Assembly: GCA_026625165.1 (NCBI GenBank)
Contig: CP112999.1
Span: 1,488,001 to 1,552,000 of the forward strand
Direction: 5' to 3'
From: Methanoregula sp.
GTDB taxonomy: Archaea > Halobacteriota > Methanomicrobia > Methanomicrobiales > Methanospirillaceae
Length of the DNA: 64,000 nucleotides
Every line of letters starts with the position of its first letter. The first letter of the stretch is position 1. Below the pieces are notes generated by a model, which was given only the letters and a program-made list of their open reading frames with translations, ran no database searches and was not told the DNA's origin. Both the position numbers and the translations under genes were made by a program. Positions 55,622 to 64,000 of the stretch are shown here, one piece after another.

Positions 55622-55951
55622 ATGAAAATGGTAAAAGCAATCATCAAACCAGAACGATTCGAGTTTGTAAAAAAGGCGCTTGAAGAAAAAGGATTTGCCG
55701 GCATGACTGTTGTGGAGGTCAAGGGCCGGGGAGAGCAGAAAGGCATCACCCTTGAGTACCGTGGCAAATCAATGATCGTCGACATGCTCCCAAAAATCCA
55801 GATTGAGATCGTCACCAGGGATGAATATCTTGATGACCTTATTGCGACTATTGCGGGAGCTGCAAAAACGGGGAAAATTGGCGACGGTAAGATCTTTGTC
55901 ATGCCTGTTGAAAAGACCATCAGGATACGGACAGGCGAGACAGAGACATGA
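55622..55951 (+). CDS. glnK: PII signal protein GlnK (second copy)
   Basis: 109 residues from ATG 55622 (AAGGTGAT precedes it by about five bases). Signatures are MVKAIIKPERFEFVKKAL, GRGEQKGITLEYRGKSMIVDML and GDGKIFVMPVEKTIRIRTGE. As in copy 1, Tyr46 is kept and position 51 is Met. It differs from copy 1 mainly in the B-loop to C-terminal region, so the two could form mixed trimers or be tuned to their own AmtB. Confidence 0.95.
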   Translation: MKMVKAIIKPERFEFVKKALEEKGFAGMTVVEVKGRGEQKGITLEYRGKSMIVDMLPKIQIEIVTRDEYLDDLIATIAGAAKTGKIGDGKIFVMPVEKTIRIRTGETET

Positions 55952-56053
55952 TAATAACCAAAATAATTTCAATATATGAAATATTTTTGATGCTAAAAAT
56001 TCATTTTTAAGATCTTTTTTGTTCGGCCAAGGTAATTGGGAGATAAAAAAGTA

Positions 56054-56410
56054 TTAATGGCCATATAATGCCCGCAGCTTTTGTTCAATCCGCGGTGAGA
56101 TGTGGTAATGGCCCGGCAAGGTGAAAGATCCATTATCAAATTTCACAGATTCTGCAATATCTTCATCAGATATCCCGTGTTTGTGGTGGTCCACCATCTC
56201 ATGGAAGAACATCTTGCCGCCACCATGGACAATCCTGCATAGGCAGCACCGGTCATCTCCGGCTCTGACATAATAATACGAAGAGCCGATCTGTGATTTG
56301 CGATAGTCCTGCAGCTGTTCAAGGATGATCTCATAGTCAGGTTCCGATTCGTCCGGCATTATGTACCGTGGCAAAGGTGCCACAGTCGAAATTTTTTTTA
56401 CTTTCGACAT
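56054..56410 (-). CDS. Hypothetical protein, 118 aa, Cys/His-rich middle
   Basis: The frame is complete with an ATG at 56410. The segment DDRCCLCRIVHGGGKMFFHEMVDHHKHGI has three Cys and several His, a possible metal site. The N-terminus has a tyrosine-rich YRKSQIGSSYYYVRAGDDR. I do not recognise the family. It is convergent with the second amtB-glnK pair. Confidence 0.55.
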   Translation of the reverse strand: MSKVKKISTVAPLPRYIMPDESEPDYEIILEQLQDYRKSQIGSSYYYVRAGDDRCCLCRIVHGGGKMFFHEMVDHHKHGISDEDIAESVKFDNGSFTLPGHYHISPRIEQKLRALYGH

Positions 56411-56585
56411 TCCTCATTCCCCCTTTTTTCTTTCCCTACCCAATCCATGCCCATTGTCAGCATGGCTCAGGTACGAAGGAAATGTACTTCCATACTATTA
56501 AAATTTTTTCTGTTTTCCGGTTATTTATTAAATACCAAAAAAGGAGATTGTTATCTATCATGCAGACAGATATTCAGTACATTTC

Positions 56586-57737
56586 ATGATCCCGTGGCTC
56601 TCGGATAATTTCAAAAATTTTAAACCAACGGCGGCAATCGCCCTGAATGCCACCCGGCACATGAACCATCTCGAACGAAAAAAACTTTTCTCTCCTGATA
56701 TCGAGCCCATGAGAACAGCAGAGGGCCGATGGTTTGAAGCCATCATTTATGAAATGTTCCTGGACATTTCAAAAAAATCAGATCGGATAAAATATCTTGC
56801 AAGAAAAGGGGCTGATGCCCCAAAAAACCAGAAACTCGCCCAGCTAGGGCAGAACGGAATTTTTTATTCAAAATATGGCGATATTGTCATCCGGGGCAAC
56901 GGGCAGGATCTCGCCGAATTTGACCTGTTGCTTGTCACCAGTGACAACGAAGTAGCGTTTGCCGAAGTAGTGACTTCCCCCTCAGACCTCAAAGAATTCG
57001 AACAGGAGATCCAGTTCAAGAAAAACCTTCTCGGGTACCTGTACAACCAGAAGATCGTACCGTTTTTGCTTATCTCATCGTTCGATATCTCCAATTATTC
57101 GGTTGTGCGGCGACTGGCAAAAGCAAAGGAGAACGCTATAATCTTCACAAGTTCCTGTGAACAGATCAAAAAACTCGTTAAACATTACCGCCCCCGTATT
57201 CTCTATATAAAACCGGAGAACCACGCCAAACTGGTGCTTGCCACAGACCTTATTTTCAAACAACCGTTCGATTACCGAAAATTCCATGAAGAAGTTAAAA
57301 GTGAAATTTTTGCCCGAATCACTCATAACGAGCACGAACGGAACCGTCAATCTTCATCCCCCACCCATATGCTTGTAAAAAAGGTTCTCTATGGCGCACT
57401 CTATCCCAAGGCGATCAAAGCGGTATGCGACACTTACGGGATGTCGGTCAGGGGTAAACATATAGAATTTTCAGAATTTTCTAAATTCTATTCCAAAGCA
57501 ATCATTGCAACCGACCTTCCCGGGTTCGAACTGATCATTTACCTGCGGTCACGACAGAAAAAAGAATACCTCAAGATGGTGCAGGTTAAAGACGGGCACT
57601 TCAAATACGAACGCCCCACTCCGTCGCGCGTTGGTTTTTTCCTCTGGCTTGAATCTCTCCAGCCGACACTTGGCACCCGCATTACCCTCTCCGTTCTTGA
57701 AGCATTTACCAAAACTGAGAGCGGGACAAAAAAATAA
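56586..57737 (+). CDS. Unknown protein with a restriction-endonuclease-like core
   Basis: 383 residues. The middle (about 40-165) resembles the PD-(D/E)XK fold: a helix with EGRWFEAIIYEMF, a strand AEFDLLLVTSDNE with Asp113, and VAFAEVVTSPSDL with Glu127. The usual Lys of ExK is Val129, so catalysis might be lost or use another Lys (the following QFKKNLLG offers candidates). The C-terminal 200 residues are basic and unassigned. No methylase or helicase gene is adjacent. I do not recognise a named family. Confidence 0.55.
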   Translation: MIPWLSDNFKNFKPTAAIALNATRHMNHLERKKLFSPDIEPMRTAEGRWFEAIIYEMFLDISKKSDRIKYLARKGADAPKNQKLAQLGQNGIFYSKYGDIVIRGNGQDLAEFDLLLVTSDNEVAFAEVVTSPSDLKEFEQEIQFKKNLLGYLYNQKIVPFLLISSFDISNYSVVRRLAKAKENAIIFTSSCEQIKKLVKHYRPRILYIKPENHAKLVLATDLIFKQPFDYRKFHEEVKSEIFARITHNEHERNRQSSSPTHMLVKKVLYGALYPKAIKAVCDTYGMSVRGKHIEFSEFSKFYSKAIIATDLPGFELIIYLRSRQKKEYLKMVQVKDGHFKYERPTPSRVGFFLWLESLQPTLGTRITLSVLEAFTKTESGTKK

Positions 57738-57869
57738 TTCTGAAAATCTATCCCGGTTGTCCCGTCACCCAATCAATTTTTTCATGGATAACCGGAATCA
57801 TGGATAACTGGGACACAAAGTCAAAAAATTAGAACCGGAGAAATATCCGGTCTTTTGACAATGTTGGAC

Positions 57870-59459
57870 TTAATCAAGCAGTGCACCCATGGCTTCGTCA
57901 TAGCGTGCAGCCATGACATATTCGATGCCAGAGACAGCTGCTGCATCCTCGGTGAGGGCCATCAGGTCATCGCGGCTTATTGTCGAGAGCCGGAAGTTCC
58001 TGCTGCCCGCCATTATCTGCTGGAGCCCGGTCTTGAACTTCTGTGCGTAGGTATAGATACCAACTGCACCCATCGGGATCTCTTTCATGCGCGAGCCGTA
58101 TTTCTCCTTGAGCTCCTCGTAGCAGACAAAGATCTCCTCAATATTGTTGCCATACTTGGAGATTGTCTTGGGCAGGTCACCTTCCTTCACCCATTTCTCG
58201 ATATTCTTTCCGACCATGCCGGGAATCATGAGTCCTCTGCCCATGCAGACTGCTTTGAAGTACGGAGTACCCATCGCAAGAGCCTTGAATACGCCGGGCT
58301 CATCTGAGAACCCACCTGCCATCGCAAGGTCAGGAATGCGCATGCCCTTCTTTGAGAGCTTCCCGGCAAAATCGTATGCGAGCGCCTGCAAATAGAAAGT
58401 CGGGATTCCCCACTCGTTCATCATCGGCCACGGGCTCATGCCGGTGCCGCCAGGCGCCCCATCGATGGTAAGCAGATCGATTTTTGCTTCGGAACAATAC
58501 CGCATCGCCATCGCGAGCTCGACTATGGAGTACGCACCGGTTTTTAACGTAATCCGCTTGAACCCGATATTGCGCAGCCGGTCGATCTCTTCCATGAAGC
58601 CTTCCTTGGTCACAAAGCCAAGCCGTGAGTGCCGCTCAAACTCCTTGATTGCCCCTGCCTTGAACGCTGCCTGGTTCTCCTTGACGGTCGGGTCAGGGAG
58701 CACGATATAACCGCGCTTTTTGAGCTCAATGGCGCGTTCCAGAGTCTTGACCTTGATTTCGCCTCCGATACACTTGGCGCCCTGTCCCCATTTCAGTTCA
58801 ATAGTGTCCAGGTTGTGTTTGGACGCAACATACTCCGCGGTCCCAAGCCGCGTGTCCTCCACGTTCATCTGGACAAGAATTTCTCCATAGCCTTCATGGA
58901 ATTTCTTAAAGACCTCAATGCGCCGGTCCATCTCCGGTGATTTTTTCACCTTTCCTTTGTTGTCTCGCTCAAGCAGCGGGTCGACGCCACAGACGTTCTC
59001 TCCGCACACGCAGGTGATGCCCGAGATTGCCGCACCGATGGCAAAGTGCTCCCAGTTGATCCGGGCAATATCGGTCGAACCAAGTGCACCGGTAAAGATT
59101 GGGAGGCGCATCTTTACTTTCTTGCTCCACCCGTATTCAGTCTCGGTATCCACGGTTGAGAAGACCGCTGTATCGGGACCGATTTCGGTACCTTTTGGGA
59201 GCCCTTTTGCCCCTACTGCGTACCCCTGGATATTGAGGTGCGAGTAATCGATCGGGTAATTCTTGTCAGCACCTGCGGTGATCTCCCCGAACGGGCCGGG
59301 ATAAAGTACCTCCCTGCCCCTGAACGATGAGAGCCAGATCTCGCAGCTGCCTTTGCATCCGTCCATGCAACGGGTACAGATACCGGACATCGGGACAACA
59401 TCCCTTGACCGGTTTACCGTTCCCGTCGCTTCGTTAGCATTCGGCTGTCGAAGGTTCAT
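57870..59459 (-). CDS. Glutamate-synthase-like FMN protein, stand-alone
   Basis: 529 residues. An N-terminal Cys-rich segment CTRCMDGCKGSCEIW differs from the ferredoxin domain of the operon-encoded subunit. The FMN barrel shows GALGSTDIARINWEHFAIGAAISG, ELKWGQGAKCIGGEIKVKTLERAIELKKRG and LLTIDGAPGGTGMSPWPMMNEWG. A separate CVCGENVCGVDP follows the first strand. It lacks amidotransferase and GXGXG domains and has no operon partner here. Methanogens commonly carry such a paralog; its reaction is not established. A T-rich TATA-like promoter lies upstream around 59580-59590. Confidence 0.85.
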   Translation of the reverse strand: MNLRQPNANEATGTVNRSRDVVPMSGICTRCMDGCKGSCEIWLSSFRGREVLYPGPFGEITAGADKNYPIDYSHLNIQGYAVGAKGLPKGTEIGPDTAVFSTVDTETEYGWSKKVKMRLPIFTGALGSTDIARINWEHFAIGAAISGITCVCGENVCGVDPLLERDNKGKVKKSPEMDRRIEVFKKFHEGYGEILVQMNVEDTRLGTAEYVASKHNLDTIELKWGQGAKCIGGEIKVKTLERAIELKKRGYIVLPDPTVKENQAAFKAGAIKEFERHSRLGFVTKEGFMEEIDRLRNIGFKRITLKTGAYSIVELAMAMRYCSEAKIDLLTIDGAPGGTGMSPWPMMNEWGIPTFYLQALAYDFAGKLSKKGMRIPDLAMAGGFSDEPGVFKALAMGTPYFKAVCMGRGLMIPGMVGKNIEKWVKEGDLPKTISKYGNNIEEIFVCYEELKEKYGSRMKEIPMGAVGIYTYAQKFKTGLQQIMAGSRNFRLSTISRDDLMALTEDAAAVSGIEYVMAARYDEAMGALLD

Positions 59460-59685
59460 AATTCACACCAAAACGATGTTATATTTTTTTAAAGGACTTG
59501 AATTTTGGTCTGAGCGACACAAAGCTCAAACAGAATAGTTTTAATTTACGTTCGTTAATAAGCGCTTGCTTTCCACCACATTATAAAGATTTCGCTTTTT
59601 TTTGATTGATCAGACAAAAAAATAGTAAAAATTCCGGATTTTTCAAACAAAAATTGTAGTTTTAATCAAATTTCTGATCGGGAAG

Positions 59686-60792
59686 TCACAACGTGATCAA
59701 CTCATACCGGCTGCTGCCCATCCCCATCGTTTCAGCGTACCGGATCTGGCGGTACCCGTCAGTCTCTTCCCAAATCCCCCGGAATTTATCCTGCCCTTTT
59801 TTATGGTGAGCATGCAGGAGCGAATCAGAAAAGCCCTGCTGTTTATTGACAAGGTCAAATGCCGCCGTGTCGATTGCTACCGGGTCCCGGGCAGCAAGGA
59901 TACCAATATCCGGGACGATTGAGGCATCGCTCCACGGGACGCAGTCACAGTCCGGGGTGATGCGGGTTAAGAAACTGATATACCCGGTCCTGTGTTCTTT
60001 TCCTTTCACTGCACCCGACGCATATTCCACAAGCCGTTCGATAAATTGCGGGATCTCGGTTTCCCAATCGACATCGATGGCATGTTCGGGGCAGACCGTC
60101 ATGCACTCAAAGCACCCGATGCACGATGACCGGTCGATTGCCGCCTTCTTTTTTGAGAGACGGATTGCAGTTTTCGGGCAGGCCACCTTGCACTTCCCGC
60201 ACCCGACACACCGTTCGCTGACACAAAACGGGTGTGCCTTGTGCTGGTCACGTTTTCCCTGAGGCGGGGCACACCCCATTGCGAGATTTTTGATCGCCCC
60301 CCCAAAGCCGGAGACAATATGCCCCTTGAAATGCGTCATCACGATCATGCTGTCCGCGGCCACGATATCCCCGGCAATCGCGACACGTCTGAAATGCTTT
60401 CCTTTGATGGGGACATACGTGATATTTTTTCCGCAGAGTCCGTCTGCGATGATGACCGGAGCTCCGGCAACAGCAAAATCAAACCCGTGAAGAACTGCAG
60501 TCATAATATGGTCCACCGCATTCGAACGGCTCCCGAGATAGAGCGTGTTGGTATCAGTAAGGAACGGCAACGCCCCGCAAGCTTTTACCTTCTCTACAAC
60601 CTGCCGGACAAAGACCGGGTTGATGTAAGAATCATTGCCCGACTCCCCGAAGTGAAGTTTGATTGCGGTGCGATCGCGCTGGTTGATCAGCGAGTCAAAA
60701 CCTGCACAATCAAACAGTCTCTTTACCTTGGATATGGTGTTTGAGTTCTCGTCCCGTGCCCGAAGGCTGGCAAAATATACCGGACTTCTCAT
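59686..60792 (-). CDS. DUF362 iron-sulfur protein with two ferredoxin motifs
   Basis: 368 residues. The N-terminal DUF362 domain includes IKLHFGESGNDSYINPVFVRQVVEKVKA and IVMTHFKGHIVSGFGGAIKNLAMGCAPPQGKRDQHKAHP. It is followed by two 4Fe-4S motifs: CVGCGKCKVACP and CIGCFECMTVCPEHA. Such proteins are widespread in methanogens with no proven role, probably electron transfer. ATG 60792 is chosen because GAGGGGA is nine bases before it; ATG 60801 overlaps that site. Confidence 0.85.
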   Translation of the reverse strand: MRSPVYFASLRARDENSNTISKVKRLFDCAGFDSLINQRDRTAIKLHFGESGNDSYINPVFVRQVVEKVKACGALPFLTDTNTLYLGSRSNAVDHIMTAVLHGFDFAVAGAPVIIADGLCGKNITYVPIKGKHFRRVAIAGDIVAADSMIVMTHFKGHIVSGFGGAIKNLAMGCAPPQGKRDQHKAHPFCVSERCVGCGKCKVACPKTAIRLSKKKAAIDRSSCIGCFECMTVCPEHAIDVDWETEIPQFIERLVEYASGAVKGKEHRTGYISFLTRITPDCDCVPWSDASIVPDIGILAARDPVAIDTAAFDLVNKQQGFSDSLLHAHHKKGQDKFRGIWEETDGYRQIRYAETMGMGSSRYELITL

Positions 60793-60923
60793 GACAGACA
60801 TCCCCTCAGGCTATCGTTATCATTGTCCGAGGTATTATACCATACTGATTTTTTAAAAACGGGATGTCGCAGGGATAAAAACACGATAAAATATTGAAAA
60901 TGGATGAAGCGTATGAGTGGAGC

Positions 60924-62318
60924 CTATTTGAGATATTCATCACGTTTGCGTGTAACCGGTGTGTCCTTTTTCCAGAGCCTGACATCCCGCGCACGGTCAA
61001 AATAGATTTTTGACTCTCCGGCTTTCCCCATCTCCTTTAAGCACACCCCGATATGGTTCCATGCGCTCGCGTTGTTTGCAGATTTTTCAACGACCATATG
61101 GAATGTCTGGAGCGCGGCATCGAGATACTTGGCATCATGGTGCATCAGGCCGATCTTTTCGAACGTCTCCCCGAGGTCATAGAGCACCTCGACGTTATCA
61201 TGGTCGAGCTCAACGGCACGGAGGAATGACTTGAGCGCTTCTTCATATTCACCCAGCTCACGGTAGCAGATACCGCGGTCGTTCCACACATAGGCAAGTT
61301 TGTTGTCGATCTCCAGTGCCTTGTCAAACGCTGCTATTGCTTCGCGGTATTTTCCCTCCCGTCCGTATAACAGGACCCCTTCCTTGTAATATGATCCTGC
61401 CCTGCCCAGGATCCGGTCAAGCAGCCCCCCGCCGGTTTGTTCGGGAATAGTCTGTGCGGGAACTTCGGGTGACCCTTCTGTAGCGTCGGGAATTTCATCA
61501 GGAAGCGGGACATCCTTAACGGTTGCCGTGATATCCTTTACTGATGAGACTGAAGCGATAAAATTGCCCCTGCTGTCATAAAATGGCATCGCCTTCATCC
61601 AGAGAGTCCACGGTTTGCCATCTGCTTTCACACCTTTCGTAACTCCAATGACGGGACCTTCTTTCTCCCTGCTGACAATGAAATATTTGTTTTTCTGGAT
61701 TACCTCATCTTTTTCAAAGACGAGATCAATCAGCATCCTCTGCTTTTTGCCAAAGAACGGTTCGGCGTACGCAAAACTTCCCTTTTTTATCATCGATGTA
61801 GCAGGAACTCCGGTGATCTGTGCCATTGCCTCGTTCCATGCAATAACCTTGCCATCGCGGTCGATCGCAAAACTCGGGTCTGATGAGAAATTGAGTGTAT
61901 AGGTAAGGATCATCTGGGAGGTTCCGGTGGAACGCCAGGCAAGGCGGCCGTCAACAACCTGATAAATCCTGTCCAGTATCGTGCGCATCTCCAGCGCCGG
62001 GTTCTCTCCTTTTTTAATAAAGAAGTCCGCCCCGTTATTGAGGGCTTCGATTGCGGCATGCTCACCTCCAACGCCGGTGAAGATGATGACCGGGGTCATA
62101 TCTCCGCGTGAACGGAGGATCTTGAGAAACGCGATCCCGTCTATCTCCGGCATATGATAATCAAGGATAATTGCATCAAACTTGTTTGAAGACAGGGAAC
62201 TGAGCCCCTCATGTGCAGTGCGTGCGGTGCGGACAGAAACACCACCTACCCGTGAGAAATATTCCCGCATGGCTTCAAGTAGCGCGGGTTCATCATCAAC
62301 AATAAGAACGGAGAGCAT
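60924..62318 (-). CDS. Response regulator with REC, PAS and TPR domains (copy 1)
   Basis: 464 residues. REC domain at 1-120 with DDE (8-10) and phospho-acceptor Asp53 (ILDYHMPEIDG). A PAS domain follows at about 150-270 (FAIDRDGKVIAWNEAMAQITG). A linker then leads to three or four TPR repeats (NNKLAYVWNDRGICYRELGEYEEALKSFLRAVELDHDNVEVL). No kinase or DNA-binding output is present, so it likely signals through protein contacts. ATG 62318 gives the same N-terminus as its tandem paralog; the frame is open to 62354. Confidence 0.92.
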   Translation of the reverse strand: MLSVLIVDDEPALLEAMREYFSRVGGVSVRTARTAHEGLSSLSSNKFDAIILDYHMPEIDGIAFLKILRSRGDMTPVIIFTGVGGEHAAIEALNNGADFFIKKGENPALEMRTILDRIYQVVDGRLAWRSTGTSQMILTYTLNFSSDPSFAIDRDGKVIAWNEAMAQITGVPATSMIKKGSFAYAEPFFGKKQRMLIDLVFEKDEVIQKNKYFIVSREKEGPVIGVTKGVKADGKPWTLWMKAMPFYDSRGNFIASVSSVKDITATVKDVPLPDEIPDATEGSPEVPAQTIPEQTGGGLLDRILGRAGSYYKEGVLLYGREGKYREAIAAFDKALEIDNKLAYVWNDRGICYRELGEYEEALKSFLRAVELDHDNVEVLYDLGETFEKIGLMHHDAKYLDAALQTFHMVVEKSANNASAWNHIGVCLKEMGKAGESKIYFDRARDVRLWKKDTPVTRKRDEYLK

Positions 62319-62482
62319 ACGACTGGTTCCTTGCAGGGGCTTTCGGATTGTCACGGTTATGTGACGGCCGGTTCACCCGGTTTCTATTCCTAATTGGTAT
62401 AGGGTGACAGTATTATTTTATAGTTGACGTTTCATTTGAGAAGATTTCCTGCAACTTCTGCTGTATACTGTCAGCATCCTGA

Positions 62483-63868
62483 TTACACGGTTTCGCGTTT
62501 GCGTTGGAACATCCGGTCCTTATTCATCCTGATAATTCCCTGAGCCCTCGCAAAGGCCTGCCGGGCTTCCTCGTCATGACCTATCTCCTTGATGCAGACA
62601 CCAAGATGGTTCCATGCACTAGCATTATTGGGGTTAATATCCGTTACTTTTGAAAACGCGAGGATTGCCTTTTCAAAGATTTTCTTTTCACGGCGCAGGA
62701 TGCCGATCGTTTCCAGGATCTCGCCGTAATCATAAACGTACTCCTCATCGCGGGGCGCCAGTTCGAGCGCCCGCTCGAAACTCTTTTGTGCATCCTCGAA
62801 CCTGCCCATCTCTTTTAAACAGAGACCCCGGTCGTTCCAGATCTGCGGAAGGTTCTCATCGATCCCGACGGCACGGTCAAAGCATTTCAGGGCTTCTTCA
62901 TATTTCCCTTCACGGTAATAGAGCTGGACGCCCTGTTTGTACGAAGATTTTGCCTTACCTGTGATCCGGTCAAGAAATCCCCCGGTAACTGATTCCTTGT
63001 CCCTGGAATCCGGTCCGGCAGCGGATGTACTAACCTGCGTTGCCGCAGGGACTCCTTTCATGCTGGTCCCTGCAATGTCGGTGATGTCGCGGACCGAACT
63101 CACCGCCCCGATAAAACCCCCCTTGCCATCGTAGAGCGGTTTTGCCCTCATCCAGAATACCGGTTCCCTGCCATCAGGTCGTGCCGCCCGAGTCCATGCG
63201 ACAACCGCTCCTTCTTCACGGTTTATTACAGCATAATCATGTGCGGCAAGCCCATCATCTGACTCAAAGATAAGGTCGATAAGCAGCAGCGCCTTTTTAC
63301 CAAAGAAAGGCACGGAGTATTCATGGTCTCCCCTGCCGACCATCATATCGGCAGTCACCCCGCTCAGTTCTTCCATCGCATGGTTCCAGGAAATAACCCT
63401 GCCTTCACAGTCGATGGCAAACATTGCCTCTTTTGAAAAACTCATCACGTCGGAGATGATCCTTTGCGATGTCCCAAGTGACCGGCCGACTGACCTCCGT
63501 TCCTTTGCCTGGCGGATCATATGATCGAGCTCGCGGAACTGTGTGCGGGGATCATCCCCTTTCTTTAAAAAAAAGTCCGCCCCGTTGTTGAGCGCTTCAA
63601 TCGCCGCATTCTCGCGCCCGACACCAGTGAAGATGATGATGGGGGTTAAATTCCCCTTTGCCCGGAGGATCTTTAAAAAATCGATCCCGTTGATTTCAGG
63701 AAGATAATAGTCAAGGACGATCGCATCGTACTCCTTTTTTGTAACAAGGTCCAGCCCTTCCTTGGTCGATGTGATCGTCTCGACCTTCATATCACCGGGT
63801 CGTTCAAGAAAGTGCCGGACGAGGTTTAGGATATCAGGTTCGTCATCAATGACAAGGACGGTGAGCAT
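62483..63868 (-). CDS. Response regulator with REC, PAS and TPR domains (copy 2)
   Basis: 461 residues with the same order as its neighbour: REC (MLTVLVIDDEPDILNLV, Asp53 in VLDYYLPEING), PAS (FAIDCEGRVISWNHAMEELSG) and TPR repeats (LPQIWNDRGLCLKEMGRFEDAQKSFERALELAP). The sequences have diverged in the linker between PAS and TPR. Their genes are separated by about 160 bases and run in the same direction, so they may be cotranscribed or separately controlled. Confidence 0.92.
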   Translation of the reverse strand: MLTVLVIDDEPDILNLVRHFLERPGDMKVETITSTKEGLDLVTKKEYDAIVLDYYLPEINGIDFLKILRAKGNLTPIIIFTGVGRENAAIEALNNGADFFLKKGDDPRTQFRELDHMIRQAKERRSVGRSLGTSQRIISDVMSFSKEAMFAIDCEGRVISWNHAMEELSGVTADMMVGRGDHEYSVPFFGKKALLLIDLIFESDDGLAAHDYAVINREEGAVVAWTRAARPDGREPVFWMRAKPLYDGKGGFIGAVSSVRDITDIAGTSMKGVPAATQVSTSAAGPDSRDKESVTGGFLDRITGKAKSSYKQGVQLYYREGKYEEALKCFDRAVGIDENLPQIWNDRGLCLKEMGRFEDAQKSFERALELAPRDEEYVYDYGEILETIGILRREKKIFEKAILAFSKVTDINPNNASAWNHLGVCIKEIGHDEEARQAFARAQGIIRMNKDRMFQRKRETV

Positions 63869-63924
63869 CGGGATACCTGCACGTATACATTACCTATAAC
63901 GCATAAGCAAAAAAGATTCTGGGG

Positions 63925-64000
63925 TTATTCCCGTTTCCCGAGCTCGTTGTCTAAGCAAAAGAGGTGCCCGGGAACATCGCCGATCGCCTTTATCTTTGCA
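63925..64000 (-). CDS. C-terminus of a gene cut by the right edge
   Basis: On the reverse strand the sequence ends with a 24-residue open stretch AKIKAIGDVPGHLFCLDNEL plus GKRE and a stop codon (TAA at 63925-63927). It runs in the direction of the two REC-PAS-TPR genes. The residue pattern looks protein-like and the neighbouring frames are poor, but the fragment is too short to identify a family. Confidence 0.45.
   Translation of the reverse strand, partial: AKIKAIGDVPGHLFCLDNELGKRE

Overview
This window looks like a chromosomal segment of a hydrogenotrophic methanogen of the order Methanomicrobiales, probably Methanoregula-like. The main evidence is mfnB (methanofuran biosynthesis), an archaeal split glutamate synthase with an F420-hydrogenase beta-like subunit, the ablA/ablB pair for N-epsilon-acetyl-beta-lysine, an archaeal class I CCA enzyme, a methanogen-type anaerobic ribonucleotide reductase with a glutaredoxin-like partner, and many REC/PAS and universal-stress proteins. 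The genus is an inference from gene content. No rRNA, tRNA, CRISPR array or intact insertion sequence was recognised.

Layout. 1-6 kb: a metallophosphoesterase cut by the left edge, a RelE/RelB-like toxin-antitoxin pair next to a repeat-rich noncoding stretch, the YchF GTPase, and a pyruvate-kinase-like domain protein with a membrane protein. 6.4-32 kb: an ion and osmotic homeostasis island. It holds three MscS channels (one coupled to an unusual AAA-like protein), two P-type ATPases (P2-like and P3A proton type), two cation/proton antiporters plus a decayed antiporter fragment, a PiT permease, Kup, two double-domain universal stress proteins, and a run of a KamA paralog, ablA, ablB and mscS. 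32-40 kb: housekeeping genes (valS, tmk, a HisA-related protein, mfnB, guaB), an orphan MazF-like toxin, and an ArsR-like regulator overlapping an Hsp20-like gene.

40-46 kb: two related secreted/anchored proteins, an nrdD that appears to lack its C-terminal glycyl-radical domain together with its glutaredoxin, thpR and cca. 46-56 kb: a nitrogen assimilation region. The split glutamate synthase operon diverges from glnA across an inverted repeat, and two amtB-glnK pairs follow in tandem. The leaders of both pairs carry almost the same 17-base palindrome. 56-64 kb: an unknown protein with a nuclease-like core, a second FMN glutamate-synthase-like protein, a DUF362 ferredoxin-type protein and twin REC-PAS-TPR proteins.

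How the genes may work together: ammonium taken up by AmtB is fixed by GlnA and glutamate synthase. The resulting glutamate and lysine could feed beta-amino-acid osmolytes made by the ablA/ablB run, which would be released through MscS and balanced against K+ and Na+/H+ transport. The most notable observations are the KamA paralog with substituted substrate residues, the shared palindrome at both amtB genes, the FrhB-like subunit of glutamate synthase, and the NrdD without a visible glycyl radical site.
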